A stretch of 64,000 bases of DNA from Botryotinia globosa (taxonomy: Eukaryota; Ascomycota; Leotiomycetes; Helotiales; Sclerotiniaceae), in assembly GCA_014898425.1 (NCBI GenBank), contig RCSZ01000009.1, positions 434,001-498,000 of the forward strand, in the 5' to 3' direction. How positions within the stretch are numbered: position 1 is the stretch's first letter; every line of letters starts with the position of its first letter. Both the position numbers and the translations under genes were made by a program. The notes under the pieces were generated by a model that saw nothing but the letters and a program-made list of their open reading frames with translations, had not been told where the DNA came from and searched no databases. Positions 1 through 11,159 of the stretch are shown here, in pieces.

Positions 1-2176
1 TCCATGTCGCCATTAGTTTCTTTTAATGCCTTTCGCGCTTGCGGAGGTCCGAATCCCATAGCGCCTAACATTTCTATTTTCTCGGGGTCAGCTGTAGCAG
101 ATGTAGCTTTGCCAGAGCTCAGATCTAGTGGAACGTCGATGTCTGCATCTTCCATGTGTGCGAAGAGCCATTCCATTGCAGCGTTGGCGTCACTGTTTCC
201 AGTAGCGTGCAATGCTTTCTCACAACGAACCACTGGAAATCCCATGGCCTCGAGCTGTTGCAAAGCTGCTGCATCTGCGGTGAACGAAGGTTGATCTGAC
301 TCATCGTCATCGGGGAGAAGTGTTTCTGAAGCTTGCAAACCTGGTGACTGATAATCATCTAGAAGGAACTTCTCGTCTCCAATAACGACAGGAACGTCGA
401 CCTTGGTAGGCACCCAATTGATGAGAACAAATCTTCTAGCATTCACAGCGAGGACCTCTGGGAATGTTTTAAAGAGAGATCTTTTCAAAAAACCATCTTT
501 ACTGCCACATGCGGAGCAAGTAAGTTCTACGATCTCCTCAGACGTGAAACTGTCTAAACATTCCTTCAACGTTACAGCTTCATATTCGTCCTTCTTTTCG
601 CCGTCCAGAGTAGTTTGTACTTTCCTGAGTGGTACTGGAATAGATATATTATCCTGCTCGTCTGTGCGATATCGCACCTTTTTGCAGCCTAGACATTGCA
701 GGCGCTGCTCCATGACGAAACGAAAAGCTCGTATGGGATCCTTAGATGGAGCTACATGCTGAGAACGTGTAATTAATTTAAAGACGTGAAGGAGAAACTC
801 AAAAGAATCCTGTTGACGCATGGTTGAGAATTCGGCATGGCCTCTTCCTACCAAGTATTTCAGCATTGAAGGTGGTAATCCCTTCTGATCTGCAACACCG
901 CTCGATTCTGATTGATTGGTAACAGGATCTGGGAACGAGTATCTGCCCGAAAGTAGACCATCTGCCAATTTTCGCAACTGCGTCTCCAGGTCCTGAGCAG
1001 GATCTTCAACAATAGGTAGATCCGAATCTGGTAAGAAATAGCGCTCTTGAAATTGAGGCAGGTCAAATAGACACTGAAGCGCGCTTGCCAAGTAGCAGCT
1101 ATTGCCTAAATTCTTCAAACCGGTAAATCCTTTGCCGAATAGTTTCGTCAATTCGTGGCCTTGTTCGTCAGTCATAGAGAACTCCCAACGCATATTTTCG
1201 TCGACTTGCATCTCCATCAAACTCTTTTCGGTCTTCTCACGCTCGGCGAGCATGATTCCCCAATGGGCGAGGTGTTTCCCAAGATTTTCATCAATCCTTT
1301 CCTCGTCGCATGCATAACAGTACACGTCAGCCGTGCCATCTGAAGTGATGGATCCCAATTTGACCGCAACTGCGTGTCCAGTCTGCTGCTTGTGTTCCAG
1401 TCCATGGGAATGTCCCTTGAGTCCACCGAATTGCGCTCGCCCGCATCCCAGATTACCGCAATGTAAGCAGAGCCACAAGTTCTCTTTGAGATCGCAAAGA
1501 GAGCAATGGCCTAGATCTTGAGACTGTATTTGGCGTGCGCTTTCTTGTTGTAAAGTGAGAATGTGTTCACACGATGTAAACTCTTGCTCCCAAGCCTTCA
1601 CTTCTTCCTTTCTTGAGAATGTATTTGCTTTCATTACACCATCCACAACCGCAGGTAGTTTACCGGAGGATTTATCGACATCGTCAACCGCACATTCATG
1701 ACAACGGACTTTTGTATGGTACTCGAATCGATCAGCTTCGGTTTCTGCAGCAATGGCTAATCTGGACATCTTTGGAGGGGGCTCATCTCGAACAATATGG
1801 CGTTTTGTTCTTCGAATATTGAGAACCAAAGGATGATTTTTGATGGTATGATGGAGCTTGGAATGGTTCCTATCGCCGGTACAGCCGCCATTGAAGCAAA
1901 ACAGGCAAACATCCAAACCAGTAGCGTCATCCTAGATTAGAAGTAAGGTCAGTCGTGCTTTGCCATCAGAAACTTTTTAAGATGAATATAGGCAACTGCT
2001 ACAAACAAATTATGCAGCTTACTATGGAATCAAAACATTGTGTACAATCTTCGCGATACACCGCTTGGCTTGGTCCTGGGGGACGCAGCTCTGAGAAGGC
2101 ATCAGTTTTGATACTAGGGTAGTGGTCAAGAGGTTGTAAGGAACTTGCCAGCTGCGTCAACATGCGTACAAGACAT
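1..2176 (-). CDS. UBP14: Ubiquitin carboxyl-terminal hydrolase 14 (isopeptidase T/USP5 family), 3'-partial
   Basis: Cysteine deubiquitinase that disassembles free, unanchored ubiquitin chains and so keeps the proteasome supplied with recycled ubiquitin. The window encodes about 675 residues; the C-terminus with the catalytic His box lies off the left edge. Exons read as 2149-2176, 2023-2090 and 1-1931. Visible in order: an N-terminal Cys-rich variant zinc finger (YREDCTQCFDSI, then CLFCFNGGC, about residues 20-50); the ZnF-UBP domain starting near residue 175 (CSLCDLKENLWLCLHCG, then GHSHGLEH and GHAVAV); the catalytic Cys box (GLKNLGNSCYLASALQ, Cys311, codon 1095-1097); the QQDSFEFLLHV box near residue 405; a CxxC pair (SACGSKDGF); and two UBA domains (EAMGFPVVRCEKAL near 590 and EMLGAMGFGPPQARKAL near 650). 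Domain order and spacing match USP5/UBP14. The start at 2176 relies on a GC-AG first intron; ATG at 2163 is the intronless alternative. Identity is secure, the N-terminus moderately so. Confidence 0.95.
1932..2022 (-). other. UBP14 intron 2 (GT-AG)
   Basis: The donor GTAAGC at 2017-2022 and the acceptor CTAG ending at 1932 bound 91 nt. Splicing joins CTQCFDSI to DDATGLDVC in frame, restoring the N-terminal Cys-rich motif of the family. Confidence 0.88.
2091..2148 (-). other. UBP14 intron 1, probable GC-AG intron
   Basis: On the minus strand the donor is G|GCAAGT, and the acceptor is CTTCTCAG preceded by a CTGAT branch-like motif; length is 58 nt. Removing it joins MSCTHVDAA in frame to ELRPPGPSQAVYRED, giving the short Cys-His start expected for filamentous-fungal UBP14 proteins. 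Without splicing that ATG frame stops after about 16 codons. Position and frame are seen directly; use of the GC donor is inferred. Confidence 0.65.
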
Positions 2177-2534
2177 TTGTCTAGGGTATCTTGTATTTTT
2201 AGATTGCTGTGTTATGTAAGTAGGCAGGAATTAATTACCTTGAGAGGTGGATGGATGTTGACGTTGCTAGAATGGCAAGCCGGACAAGTAGTGGCAGTGT
2301 GTAATCGTAGATGATACTAGGTATGTATTACTAGACTAAGGATTAGACGGGGTAGGGTAGGGAGTTTCAACTTTCGAGGCAGGTTGGATTTATTAACCAA
2401 ATGGGAAAGCGGGAATGTGGTGTTGATGTTTGTGTGATTGGTTGGATGGATGGTGGGGTGGAATATCTCGTGAATTGGTGGGGTAATAGGTAGGCAAGTA
2501 AGTGGCATGAGTGCATACGATAAAAGAGAAGCTT

Positions 2535-2547
2535 CACGTGTCACGTG
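2535..2547. promoter_or_regulatory. Paired CACGTG boxes
   Basis: Two palindromic CACGTG hexamers separated by a single T. Such sites are bound by bHLH factors of the Cbf1/USF type. Their place between UBP14 and ISU1 could serve either gene; binding is inferred, not shown. Confidence 0.45.
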
Positions 2548-2710
2548 TGCTCGTACGATGACCGCGTGAAGATTATCTAGGTGGGCGTATGTAGTATGCT
2601 AGTATGCTATCGTAGTACTACGAGAACACGGATTGCTATAATAGATCAAAGCAATCTGAGGGGTAAAAAGTATCGCGGTATCACGGGACCAGTCCAACAA
2701 GTAACCTAGC

Positions 2711-2735
2711 CTATCCTATCCTATCCTATCCTATC
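2711..2735. repeat. (CTATC)5 microsatellite
   Basis: Five uninterrupted CTATC units in the UBP14-ISU1 intergenic region. Confidence 0.95.
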
Positions 2736-3472
2736 CACTGCTAGGTAGCCAGTCTCTCGATCTCGATGTACAGAGTATTATCCGCAGGCATTCCATATCT
2801 CTTGCATCTCGCCACCACTTATTACTTCATTTACTTCATTTTGCCAGCGTCCGGTTTTCGCAGAGAGACTGGTGACAGCCCATTGGTCTATTTGATTTGA
2901 ATCGATCTTATCTCCGTCGGTATCGATCGGTCTTCTTCCATCTTTTGCAATGACGGTTGGTGTGCTAATTATCATTACAGTTCAGTGATTGGCTCATGTC
3001 CACCTTATATCCGTCTTGATGACACAAAAGTGCGTGAGATAAGTAAGCAGCGTAAGCTTGATAACGGTGGTTCGGGCAGTTGAATACATACGCTAAACCT
3101 CTTTGAGGTCTTCTTTGAGACTCCGAGCTCCGCGAATCCCGCTCTCCTCTAGATCCTTGCTCCCACTTATTATTTCTTTATTTCTTTGATGACCTCTTGA
3201 AAATCCCGTCAATTTGTTATCAGATCTACCCCAACTTTGAACACTCAATACACAAAACACAAAACTGCCATCACAACCCAACCTACCTGCTTCATCCGCG
3301 ATACATAATAATCAAAAACATACTACTCTACTTATCAAAACTCCATAACATCAAATCTCATCAAGTTCAATACTCAACCTGATTCATATATCATCATATC
3401 ATCAAATTGTTTGATTGATCCGAACTAAATCTTCCTACCTATCCGATCGCCACTCCATTACCTATCACAAAA

Positions 3473-4134
3473 ATGTTTCGAAGAGCTTTGTCAAATGCAC
3501 CCCGCGTTGCCGGCAGAGTGTTATCGGCAAACAGCCACTCCGCTATCAGACCTCTACCAGCTCAGATTGCATCGCCATCTTTCGTCACTGGTCGCAGGTC
3601 ATATCATGAAAAGGTCCTCGATCACTATTCGCGACCGAGAAATGTTGGTAGTATGTCAAAAACGGATACCGATGTAGGGACTGGCTTGGTCGGCGCACCA
3701 GCATGTGGCGATGTCATGAAGTTGCAAATCAGAGTGGATCCAGACACGAATACTATTTCTGATGTGAAGTTTAAGACGTTTGGTTGTGGTTCAGCCATTG
3801 CTTCTTCTTCATACTTGACAGAATTGGTTCGAGGAATGACACTTGAGGAGGCCGGTCGAGTGAGAAATACAGAAATTGCCAAGGAGCTCTGTCTTCCACC
3901 TGTGAAGCGTAAGTCTATGCACTTTACATTTACCTAGTTACATATGCTAACACCACTCGCTCAGTCCATTGCTCTATGCTTGCCGAGGATGCCATCAAAT
4001 CTGCTATCTCGAATTACTACACCAAGAATCCTAAATCTCAATCTACGAACCTCGGAGGAACTGGTGCATCCATACCAAAGATTGACGTGGATGCAGTGAT
4101 GGAACCCGCACAGTCTCAGACAGCAACGGTTTAA
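3473..4134 (+). CDS. ISU1: Mitochondrial iron-sulfur cluster assembly scaffold (IscU family)
   Basis: Scaffold on which [2Fe-2S] clusters are built in the mitochondrial matrix from sulfur delivered by the Nfs1-Isd11 desulfurase, then handed on with the help of an Hsp70/J-protein pair. Exons are 3473-3908 and 3965-4134, giving 201 residues. Residues 1 to about 43 are rich in Arg, Ser and Ala and lack acidic residues, as in a mitochondrial presequence. The IscU domain starts at YHEKVLDHYSRPRNVG. All three cluster-ligand cysteines are present: Cys78 in GAPACGD (with Asp80), Cys105 in KTFGCGSA and Cys148 in LHCSMLAEDA. LPPVK (141-145), the Hsp70-binding motif, sits just before the splice junction. 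The tail after about residue 170 (Thr/Ser/Gln-rich) is longer than in bacterial IscU. ISU2-type paralogues share these motifs, so the numbering of the symbol is by convention. Confidence 0.97.
3909..3964 (+). other. ISU1 intron (GT-AG)
   Basis: The donor GTAAGT and the acceptor GCTCAG bound 56 nt, with TGCTAACAC as branch site. Splicing joins LPPVK to LHCSMLAEDA, rebuilding the canonical IscU motif; reading through would end the protein early at 154 residues. Confidence 0.95.
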
Positions 4135-4937
4135 AAAAAATGATAGTAGGCGCTTTTGGGACATGAAGGTTTTTCTTTCCATGTGTATTATGATTGAAAG
4201 GTGTACTTGTTTGATCTGGTAAAGCATGGATCGGTGATCGGATACCAGGCTATTGAAGTCAGGAAAGATCAGAACGGGCAAAGGAGACTGGTCTAATTGA
4301 CCTTGTCTTGATTCAACTCCAAATTTGGGTATTCGCCAGACTGTTTAGGGGAGGTTAAGTTTTCTCTCGCTCGCATAGCGTACGTAGGTACAACATCTTA
4401 GTTAAAATGAAGCATAAGATACCAACAGTTACATTTAGCAGTCACCATAAACGATGATCGAAATAGTGACTGATTTTTCTCCTGACATGTACTGTATCAT
4501 ATCATACAATAAGGTATGATATGTCTGGCTAATTCCATAAAGATGCAAGACAATGAAGGGTGTCTACAAGATCCACGAAAGAGGATCAGCAAATGTTGCA
4601 TTCGATAGAGTTAAATAGGAAACTCAATTCACAATTGCAAGTGGCCATAGCAGCCAAATCTTATAGAGAGCGCAACCATGGCATTCAAAATTCAATTGGA
4701 TATCATAAGTGATAATGAAGAGAGAAATGTCAAGATATTTTGAAATGCTTTGATTCGCCAAATTAAATTTCGAAAAAAAGATAAGCCGCGAATCGGGCAA
4801 AGCGGGTGAAGGTGTCTTTATCTTATCATTTGTCAGGAACTAAATATTTTTTTTCTGCAGGGTAGCATCGAGCCATCTGCAGCTTTTTTGAGAATATATT
4901 TCACTGTGTGAATCAACCACAATTGCAAATTTCAATC
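4135..4937. promoter_or_regulatory. ISU1-DBP3 intergenic region
   Basis: About 0.8 kb holding the ISU1 3' region and the DBP3 promoter/leader. The only clear structure is a 10-bp perfect inverted repeat with a 6-nt loop at 4498-4523. No gene is supported on either strand. Confidence 0.5.
4498..4523. repeat. Perfect 10-bp hairpin
   Basis: CATATCATAC, loop AATAAG, GTATGATATG. It lies about 365 bp past the ISU1 stop and about 415 bp before the DBP3 start. It could fold in an RNA 3' end; its function is unknown. Confidence 0.6.
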
Positions 4938-6797
4938 ATGCCGAAACGTACAATAGAAGATACAGAATTAAACTCTGGAGATAACGAAATCAAGATATCC
5001 TCCAAGAAAAGTCGCAAAGATAAGAAGGATAAAAAGGAAAAGAAATCCAAGGATGTCGAAGAGCCAGCCACAGAATCCACCCCAATCGAGGTTGAGGTAG
5101 AATCGAAAGAGGCTCGCAGAGAAAGAAAACGACTTAAGAAGGAGAAGAAGGCTCAAGAGGCGGAAAAGGAGACAGAAGAAGAAGAAAAATCCGGGGTCGA
5201 AACAATTGAGCTTGTGTCGGATGCCAATCCTGCAGCAGATGCAAAAGCTGCTAAAAAGGCAGAAAAGGCACGATTGAAGGCATTGAAGAAGGAAGGAGAA
5301 GAGAAGGCTGACAGCACCAAGTCTATTGAAACTGCAGCCCTTGCAAGCGTTACTCCGCAACAAAATGGAACAACTTACACAGAAGATCCTAATCTGAGCG
5401 GCTTGCCACAAAGCGAAATAGACTCCTTCTTAACCACAAACTTCATCACTATCACCGACCCATTATCTACCTCAGCTACTCTAAGGCCGCTGACAAATTT
5501 CGATTACCTGCCGATCACCGATCCTGCTCAACGAGCCCCATTCAAAGACTTCAAGGCTCCAACACCCATTCAAGCCGCCGCATGGCCGTTCTTGCTCGCT
5601 GGTCGCGATGTGATTGGTGTCGCCGAGACTGGTTCGGGCAAAACCATGGCATTCGCTGTTCCTTGCGTGCGTTATATGTCAGCTTTGCCCAAGAACCAGA
5701 TAAACAAAGGTCCTAGGGCCGTTGTCGTGTCGCCGACTAGAGAATTGGCGATGCAGAGTTATGAGCAGATTGTAAAACTTGCCAAGGCATCTGGTCTTTT
5801 GTGTGTCTGTGTGTATGGTGGTGTTCCCAAGGATGAGCAGATCAGGGCATTGAAAACTGCAGACATCGTTGTCGCTACTCCCGGTCGTCTCAACGATCTC
5901 ATCAATCAAGGATGTGCAGATTTGAGCAAGGCCCGATATGTCGTTCTTGACGAAGCTGATCGTATGCTGGATAAAGGGTTTGAGGAAGAGATCAGAAAGA
6001 TTATCAACACTACTCCCTCTCTTGGAAAGAGACAGACACTCATGTTCACAGCGACTTGGCCCGAGTCTGTTCGCGAATTGGCTGCCACATTCATGACCAG
6101 CCCGGTGAAGATTGCAATTGGCGACAACCCCACAGGAGATCTGCGAGCCAACTCGCGCATCGTTCAAAAGGTTGAGGTTGTGGAACCAAGGGACAAGGAA
6201 TACAGACTTATGCAACTATTGAAGCAATATCAAAGTGGCAGTCAAAAGGATGATCGAATCCTGGTCTTTTGTTTGTACAAAAAGGAAGCTACCAGAGTAG
6301 AGAGTTTCATTAGACAGAAGGGCTTTCGAGTTGCTGGTATCCATGGTGATTTGAGTCAAGAGCAAAGAACGAGAAGTTTGGAGGCTTTCAAGAGTGGTAA
6401 CACCCCAATTTTGGTTGCTACAGATGTCGCAGCGCGAGGTCTGGATATTCCTGCTGTCAAGTTGGTTATCAACTGCACTTTCCCTCTTACAGTGGAAGAC
6501 TATGTGCACCGCATTGGTCGAACAGGTAGAGCCGGCAAAGATGGACTGGCAATTACATTGTTCACTGAGCATGACAAGGCTCAGTCTGGCGCGTAAGTAA
6601 AGCATACAAATCTTGATCTATCATCTACTAACAGTCGATTTAGTTTGATCAACGTCCTCAAGGCAGCCAATCAACCAGTTCCCGATGAATTATTGAAGTT
6701 CGGTACTACGGTCAAGAAGAAGGCTCACGATGCTTATGGTGCATTTTTCAAGAATGTGGACACTACCAAAAAAGCAACAAAGATAACATTTGATTAA
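4938..6797 (+). CDS. DBP3: ATP-dependent RNA helicase DBP3 (DEAD-box)
   Basis: Nucleolar DEAD-box helicase acting in pre-60S ribosome assembly (in yeast, ITS1/A3 processing). Exons 4938-6592 and 6644-6797 give 602 residues. Residues 1-130 are a Lys/Glu-rich charged extension, as in yeast Dbp3. The helicase core follows in order: PTPIQ of the Q motif (208-212), AETGSGKT (motif I, 229-236), PTREL (266-270), GG (294-295), TPGRL (314-318), DEAD (338-341), TAT (motif III, 371-373), ARGLD (motif V, 499-503) and [10 protein letters not shown] (motif VI, 524-533). All catalytic motifs are intact. The second exon supplies the C-terminus ending KKATKITFD, as in fungal Dbp3. The frame is open upstream only to a GTG at 4908; ATG at 4938, giving MPKR, is chosen. 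Dbp2-like helicases are the nearest alternative, but lack this charged N-terminus. Confidence 0.96.
6593..6643 (+). other. DBP3 intron (GT-AG)
   Basis: 51 nt with donor GTAAGT, near-perfect branch site TACTAAC at about 6627-6633 and acceptor TTTAG. Splicing joins QSGA to [20 protein letters not shown] in frame. Confidence 0.95.
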
Positions 6798-6845
6798 GAG
6801 GCAATAAGCTAGGTTTATAGGATAATTTGCTGGGGGAATTTAGAT

Positions 6846-8631
6846 TCACCCTTTAATTGCACGGTAACATTCGAGGAGATATCCCTTCTCGCTCGTGGCT
6901 CTATCAAGGCGTAATGGTTAGTAGTTTATATAGATCGGCGTTACAGCTGAGAACTTACAGGAGAATTACAAAAATTATTGCCACCAAACCACTCTTGACA
7001 ATGTCCACTAAACTACCCGTGAATGTTGTTCTCATCTGAGCAAGTGCGGCATACGTAACAACCCCAAGTGAGATTGTGCTAGGTCGTGGTAACAAATCCT
7101 TGACTGCGAATTTAGCGCCATAGCGCCCGCAGTAGGTCAGAATGAAACGACCGCACCATATGATCCGCAAGAGCATGTTAGCCATATTTGCCAGTACTAG
7201 ACCTTCGGCCCCGAGATCTAGTATTCCTAAAAACAGATAAGCGGCACCACCAAAGCCGGCAGAGAAAGCAGACATCCACAAAGATTGCCTGTAAACTTCA
7301 GCTTCGGTTGCAACAACGGCTACAAAAGCCTCGCACACTCCGTTTAGTGCAAGTAATGGTATGTAGTAGCAATACACTGCAAGAACATCGCCGGCCCCAG
7401 ACGACTGCCATCGTGGGCCAGCAATGAAGTTCAATAGAAGCGGGGCGATGGTTGGACCTACGGCAACTATGGCAACTGACAATATAAGATATATACGTAG
7501 AAGCCTGTGCAAGTCTGTGCTGGCTTTCTCGGCAGCTCCCTTGGTTGGCTTTCCATCAACGACAGAAAGGAGCTTCCCAAAGTAGTTTCTAGACATTTCC
7601 TCAATTGGCTGTAAGACTAATCGAGCAATCAGGCCACCATAGTTGCTCGCCAGTGCATAGATACCTTGGGCTGTTTGGGTGGCCATAGATGCTATAAGAA
7701 ACGTGTCGCCTTGTGTCAAGACATGTTTTACCATTGATTGTACCATCAAACTCCCTCCTAAAGACAAGAGTGATTTGGAGAGGTAAGAGTAAACATACTC
7801 CTTGTTCTTGCTGTCATTAGTTAGCTTCGTAAATTATACCATGTCAAGGTATTTGAAATACCTGTAAATAGGCTTGATCATCAATGAGAACCCGCCCCGT
7901 GTTGCAATGTTCCAAACGCCCAGTAAATACACCAGCAGTATTGCAATAGCATATGCTCCCTGACCAATGGCAAATGGCAGTACACCCAACTCTATCTGGT
8001 GATGCGCAGCCCAAACCGCAACAGCGCAGGTAACAATACATCTCAAAACTGTTGCTGTCGATTCCGCAGCAGCTCGGGCTTTGAAAGCCGATTTTTGTTG
8101 CGCGATGACGAAACATGGCTCTGCCAGCAATTCTAGAATGGCAGCCACACCATATAGTTTCAAAGATTGTTGAAAATAAGGCGTTTCGACCACGCCAGTT
8201 TGCCCGGCATTGGCATAGATCCAACCAAAGAGCACCGTAGATGCCAATCCGAGAGCAATTGAGATGTAAGACAAATTCACGATTGCTTGGCTTTTACCAG
8301 CAGTCGTTCGGCTATCCAAATATCTGTCCTTTGTGGACAGATTACTGTCCTGTTTGGCTTTAGAATCATCATCGCTCGTGTCGGTCTGGCGCTGTATTGC
8401 GACACGCAGACTTTCTCTGGAGAAGAAAAGTACAGTGATAGAGTAAACTTCAAGTTGTGTGGACACAGCAAGTAGCTCGGGTGAGAGATACCGGAGAAGT
8501 ATCTGGTTCACGATGAATGTCAGCGCTCGAGACCCGGCTTGCAATGCAATCAAGAGAGATGCTCCACCAGCTGATGTTGTGAAAAGAGATTTGCCGGCTG
8601 GCTTCTCTTTATTGGGTTCCACAGATGTCAT
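6846..8631 (-). CDS. RFT1: RFT1-type ER membrane protein of N-glycan assembly
   Basis: Polytopic ER membrane protein needed for use of the Man5GlcNAc2-dolichol precursor in N-glycosylation; it belongs to the MOP/MATE-like flippase fold, though direct flipping is disputed. Exons 7862-8631, 6959-7810 and 6846-6900 encode 558 residues, normal for the family. The N-terminus carries the family signature SRALTFIVNQILLRYLSPELLAVSTQLE, quoted here only in part: GSRALTFIVNQILLRYL. An acidic/Lys-rich cytosolic loop (TDTSDDDSKAKQDSN) follows, then many hydrophobic helices. The centre has VKHVLTQGDTFLIAS and the junction IYALASNYGGLIARLVLQP, both typical of RFT1. The C-terminus ends YLLECYRAIKG after the last intron. 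ATG at 8631 gives MTSVEPNKEK; an in-frame ATG at 8700 would add 23 residues. The gene faces DBP3 tail-to-tail, and its start lies about 260 bp from the AT-rich transposon block. Confidence 0.95.
6901..6958 (-). other. RFT1 intron 2 (GT-AG)
   Basis: 58 nt on the minus strand: donor CT|GTAAGT, branch TACTAACC, acceptor TGATAG. The last exon adds 17 residues ending in LLECYRAIKG, which resembles the RFT1 C-terminus; without splicing the protein ends right after FVILL. Confidence 0.88.
7811..7861 (-). other. RFT1 intron 1 (GT-AG)
   Basis: 51 nt on the minus strand: donor AG|GTATTT, branch GCTAACTAA, acceptor GACAG. Splicing joins LMIKPIY to SKNKEYVYSYLSKSLLSL in frame. Confidence 0.92.
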
Positions 8632-8894
8632 CGATGGCCATATGTATCGCTCTGGATTTTGGGTTGCAATCTGTTTTGTAATTTCAAGATGTCTATGCAC
8701 TTTGATTGCTGGTCACATGATGTAATTGATTAAGCTTGCATTGCGGCTAGGGAAAAGAAATTATGTGCGAACAGTAATATGTGCTATCCCAGTGCACGAG
8801 GATGATTTGATCTTTATCCTTAATGTCCATACTCTATTGATAAACCTATCTAGATGGGAATTTGATTGTATTAATCTAGCACGGTGATTAACGA
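8632..8894 (-). promoter_or_regulatory. RFT1 upstream region, last GC-normal sequence
   Basis: About 260 bp separate the RFT1 start from the tail of the first LINE fragment. Base composition is still that of the genic part. This must hold the RFT1 promoter or most of it; no discrete site is recognised. Confidence 0.5.
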
Positions 8895-10457
8895 GGTATA
8901 GTAGTAATAATAGTAGTAGTAGTAATTATTAATATCCAGCAAGCCGATATAAAACCAACCCTAGGAACCTCCTGAGAGGTATGAGAATATATTAAATTAT
9001 AGATTTAAAATAATTATAAAAAACAGATTGTATATATAAAAGCTTAAAGATTATTTAAATAATTCCTCTTTTATTAATTAAAATAAGATTAATAATATTT
9101 AAAGATTTTAAAAAGTTAGATATAATTCTAAAAAGTTAGTGAGTATATATTATAAAGATGAGTATTTATCGGAATAGTTAACGCTAGTATATATATATAT
9201 AAAGAAAGAGAAAAAACCCTGTTGTCTTTTTAATTATTATTTGAATAAAATAAAGGAGATATGAGGTTTTGGTTTAAAAAAAAGGAGAGTAAAAGAAAAG
9301 GATTGCTATTTAATAGAGGCAAATATTAAAATAAAACCAAATGATTCTAAGGAATTCAGTTAAAACTAGTAGCTAGAATATTAGAAATAAAAGATAATTA
9401 AAGCCTTTTATTATTAAAATTAATAGAAATAGAAATAATGATTTAAATTATTTTTCAAATTGAATTAATGATTTTTGATAGAATACTAGATATTCAGAGA
9501 TTTTCTAATAACTATAGAAACAATTCAAATTAATATTATAATATTTGTAATACTATATGAAATCTCTATATTCTAAGTATATAATAAGAATATAATACAA
9601 TATTTTTTATAATAGATTTAGTTTTGGAGAAAGTTTTATTATATAAATTAGATTTCTTTTATTATATATTCTTAATAAAATGAATAATCATTTTAATTAT
9701 TAGTATTACTTTGAGTGAAAATCGAATTCTTTAATTATAATATCAATTTTATTAATAATAGATTTTGAAATAAATTCTAAATTCTAAATAGATTTATAGA
9801 AATCGAGATTAGCAAATTTATCAATTATCTTGTTTCCTTTTATTTTAATATATTTAAAGGATTAATAGATTTTTATATTGAACATCTATATAATGTTTTA
9901 GTAGATATAGAAAACTTATTATAAGGAATCTAATATATTGCTGTATGTATATTAGATTATTGAAATACTATTTATATAAAACTATAAATATTATAATTTG
10001 AGTAAAGGGATTTGTAAAGTATATTTAAAGTTTATATATATTTTAATCACTTTTATATTGAAGATATAAGAGGTAGAGTTGATTATATTAGAATTTATAA
10101 TAAATAGTTTTTTTATTTTAATAAATTATATATTTATATTCTATAAATTTCCTTTCATTTTTAGTTTTTTTAGAATTATTCAAAAAGATTGAAATCTTAT
10201 TAGAAAAAAATTAGAATCATTATTTCTTGAGATTGATTATAATAGTCTTTTTGTTAATACCTTTTGTTAGATTAGTTTTATATTTTAGAAAGAAATATAA
10301 AGATTTAAATATAGATTATATAATATTAGAAAGGAGAATTTCTAGGCACTGAATTTTTGTTTTGGGGATTTATTAATATTCAGTTCTTTTGTTTCTAATA
10401 ATAAATAGAAATAGTATTTAGTAAATTATAGAATATAAGGTATTTACTATTTAAATA
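8895..10457 (-). mobile_element. LINE-family-1 fragment, 3' part, RIP-degraded
   Basis: It starts with a (TAA/TAG)n tail at about 8898-8928, then matches the reversed 3' end of the complete copy at 20827-26915 (shared landmarks include the GAACCTCCTGAGAGG region near 8965 and TATTAGAAAGGA near 10330). Nothing further 5' is present before the fold-back element begins. It is the element nearest the genes and marks the edge of the AT-rich block. Confidence 0.75.
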
Positions 10458-11153
<696 letters not shown>

Positions 11154-11159
11154 TAATAT

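Larger units (their letters stand above)
2177..3472. promoter_or_regulatory. Divergent promoter region between UBP14 and ISU1
   Basis: About 1.3 kb without a supportable gene. It holds two near-adjacent CACGTG boxes (2535-2540 and 2542-2547) and a CTATC microsatellite (2711-2735). A C/A-rich, G-poor stretch at about 3195-3472, typical of fungal 5' leaders, runs into the ISU1 start codon. Open frames here are short and resemble nothing. Transcription start sites cannot be placed from the sequence. Confidence 0.6.

Noticed and set aside
2317..3281. Small frames in the UBP14-ISU1 intergenic region
   Set aside because: Short, on either strand, no splice signals or family resemblance.
4908..4937. 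Upstream GTG start for DBP3
   Set aside because: GTG is not a normal fungal start, and ATG at 4938 gives the expected charged N-terminus.
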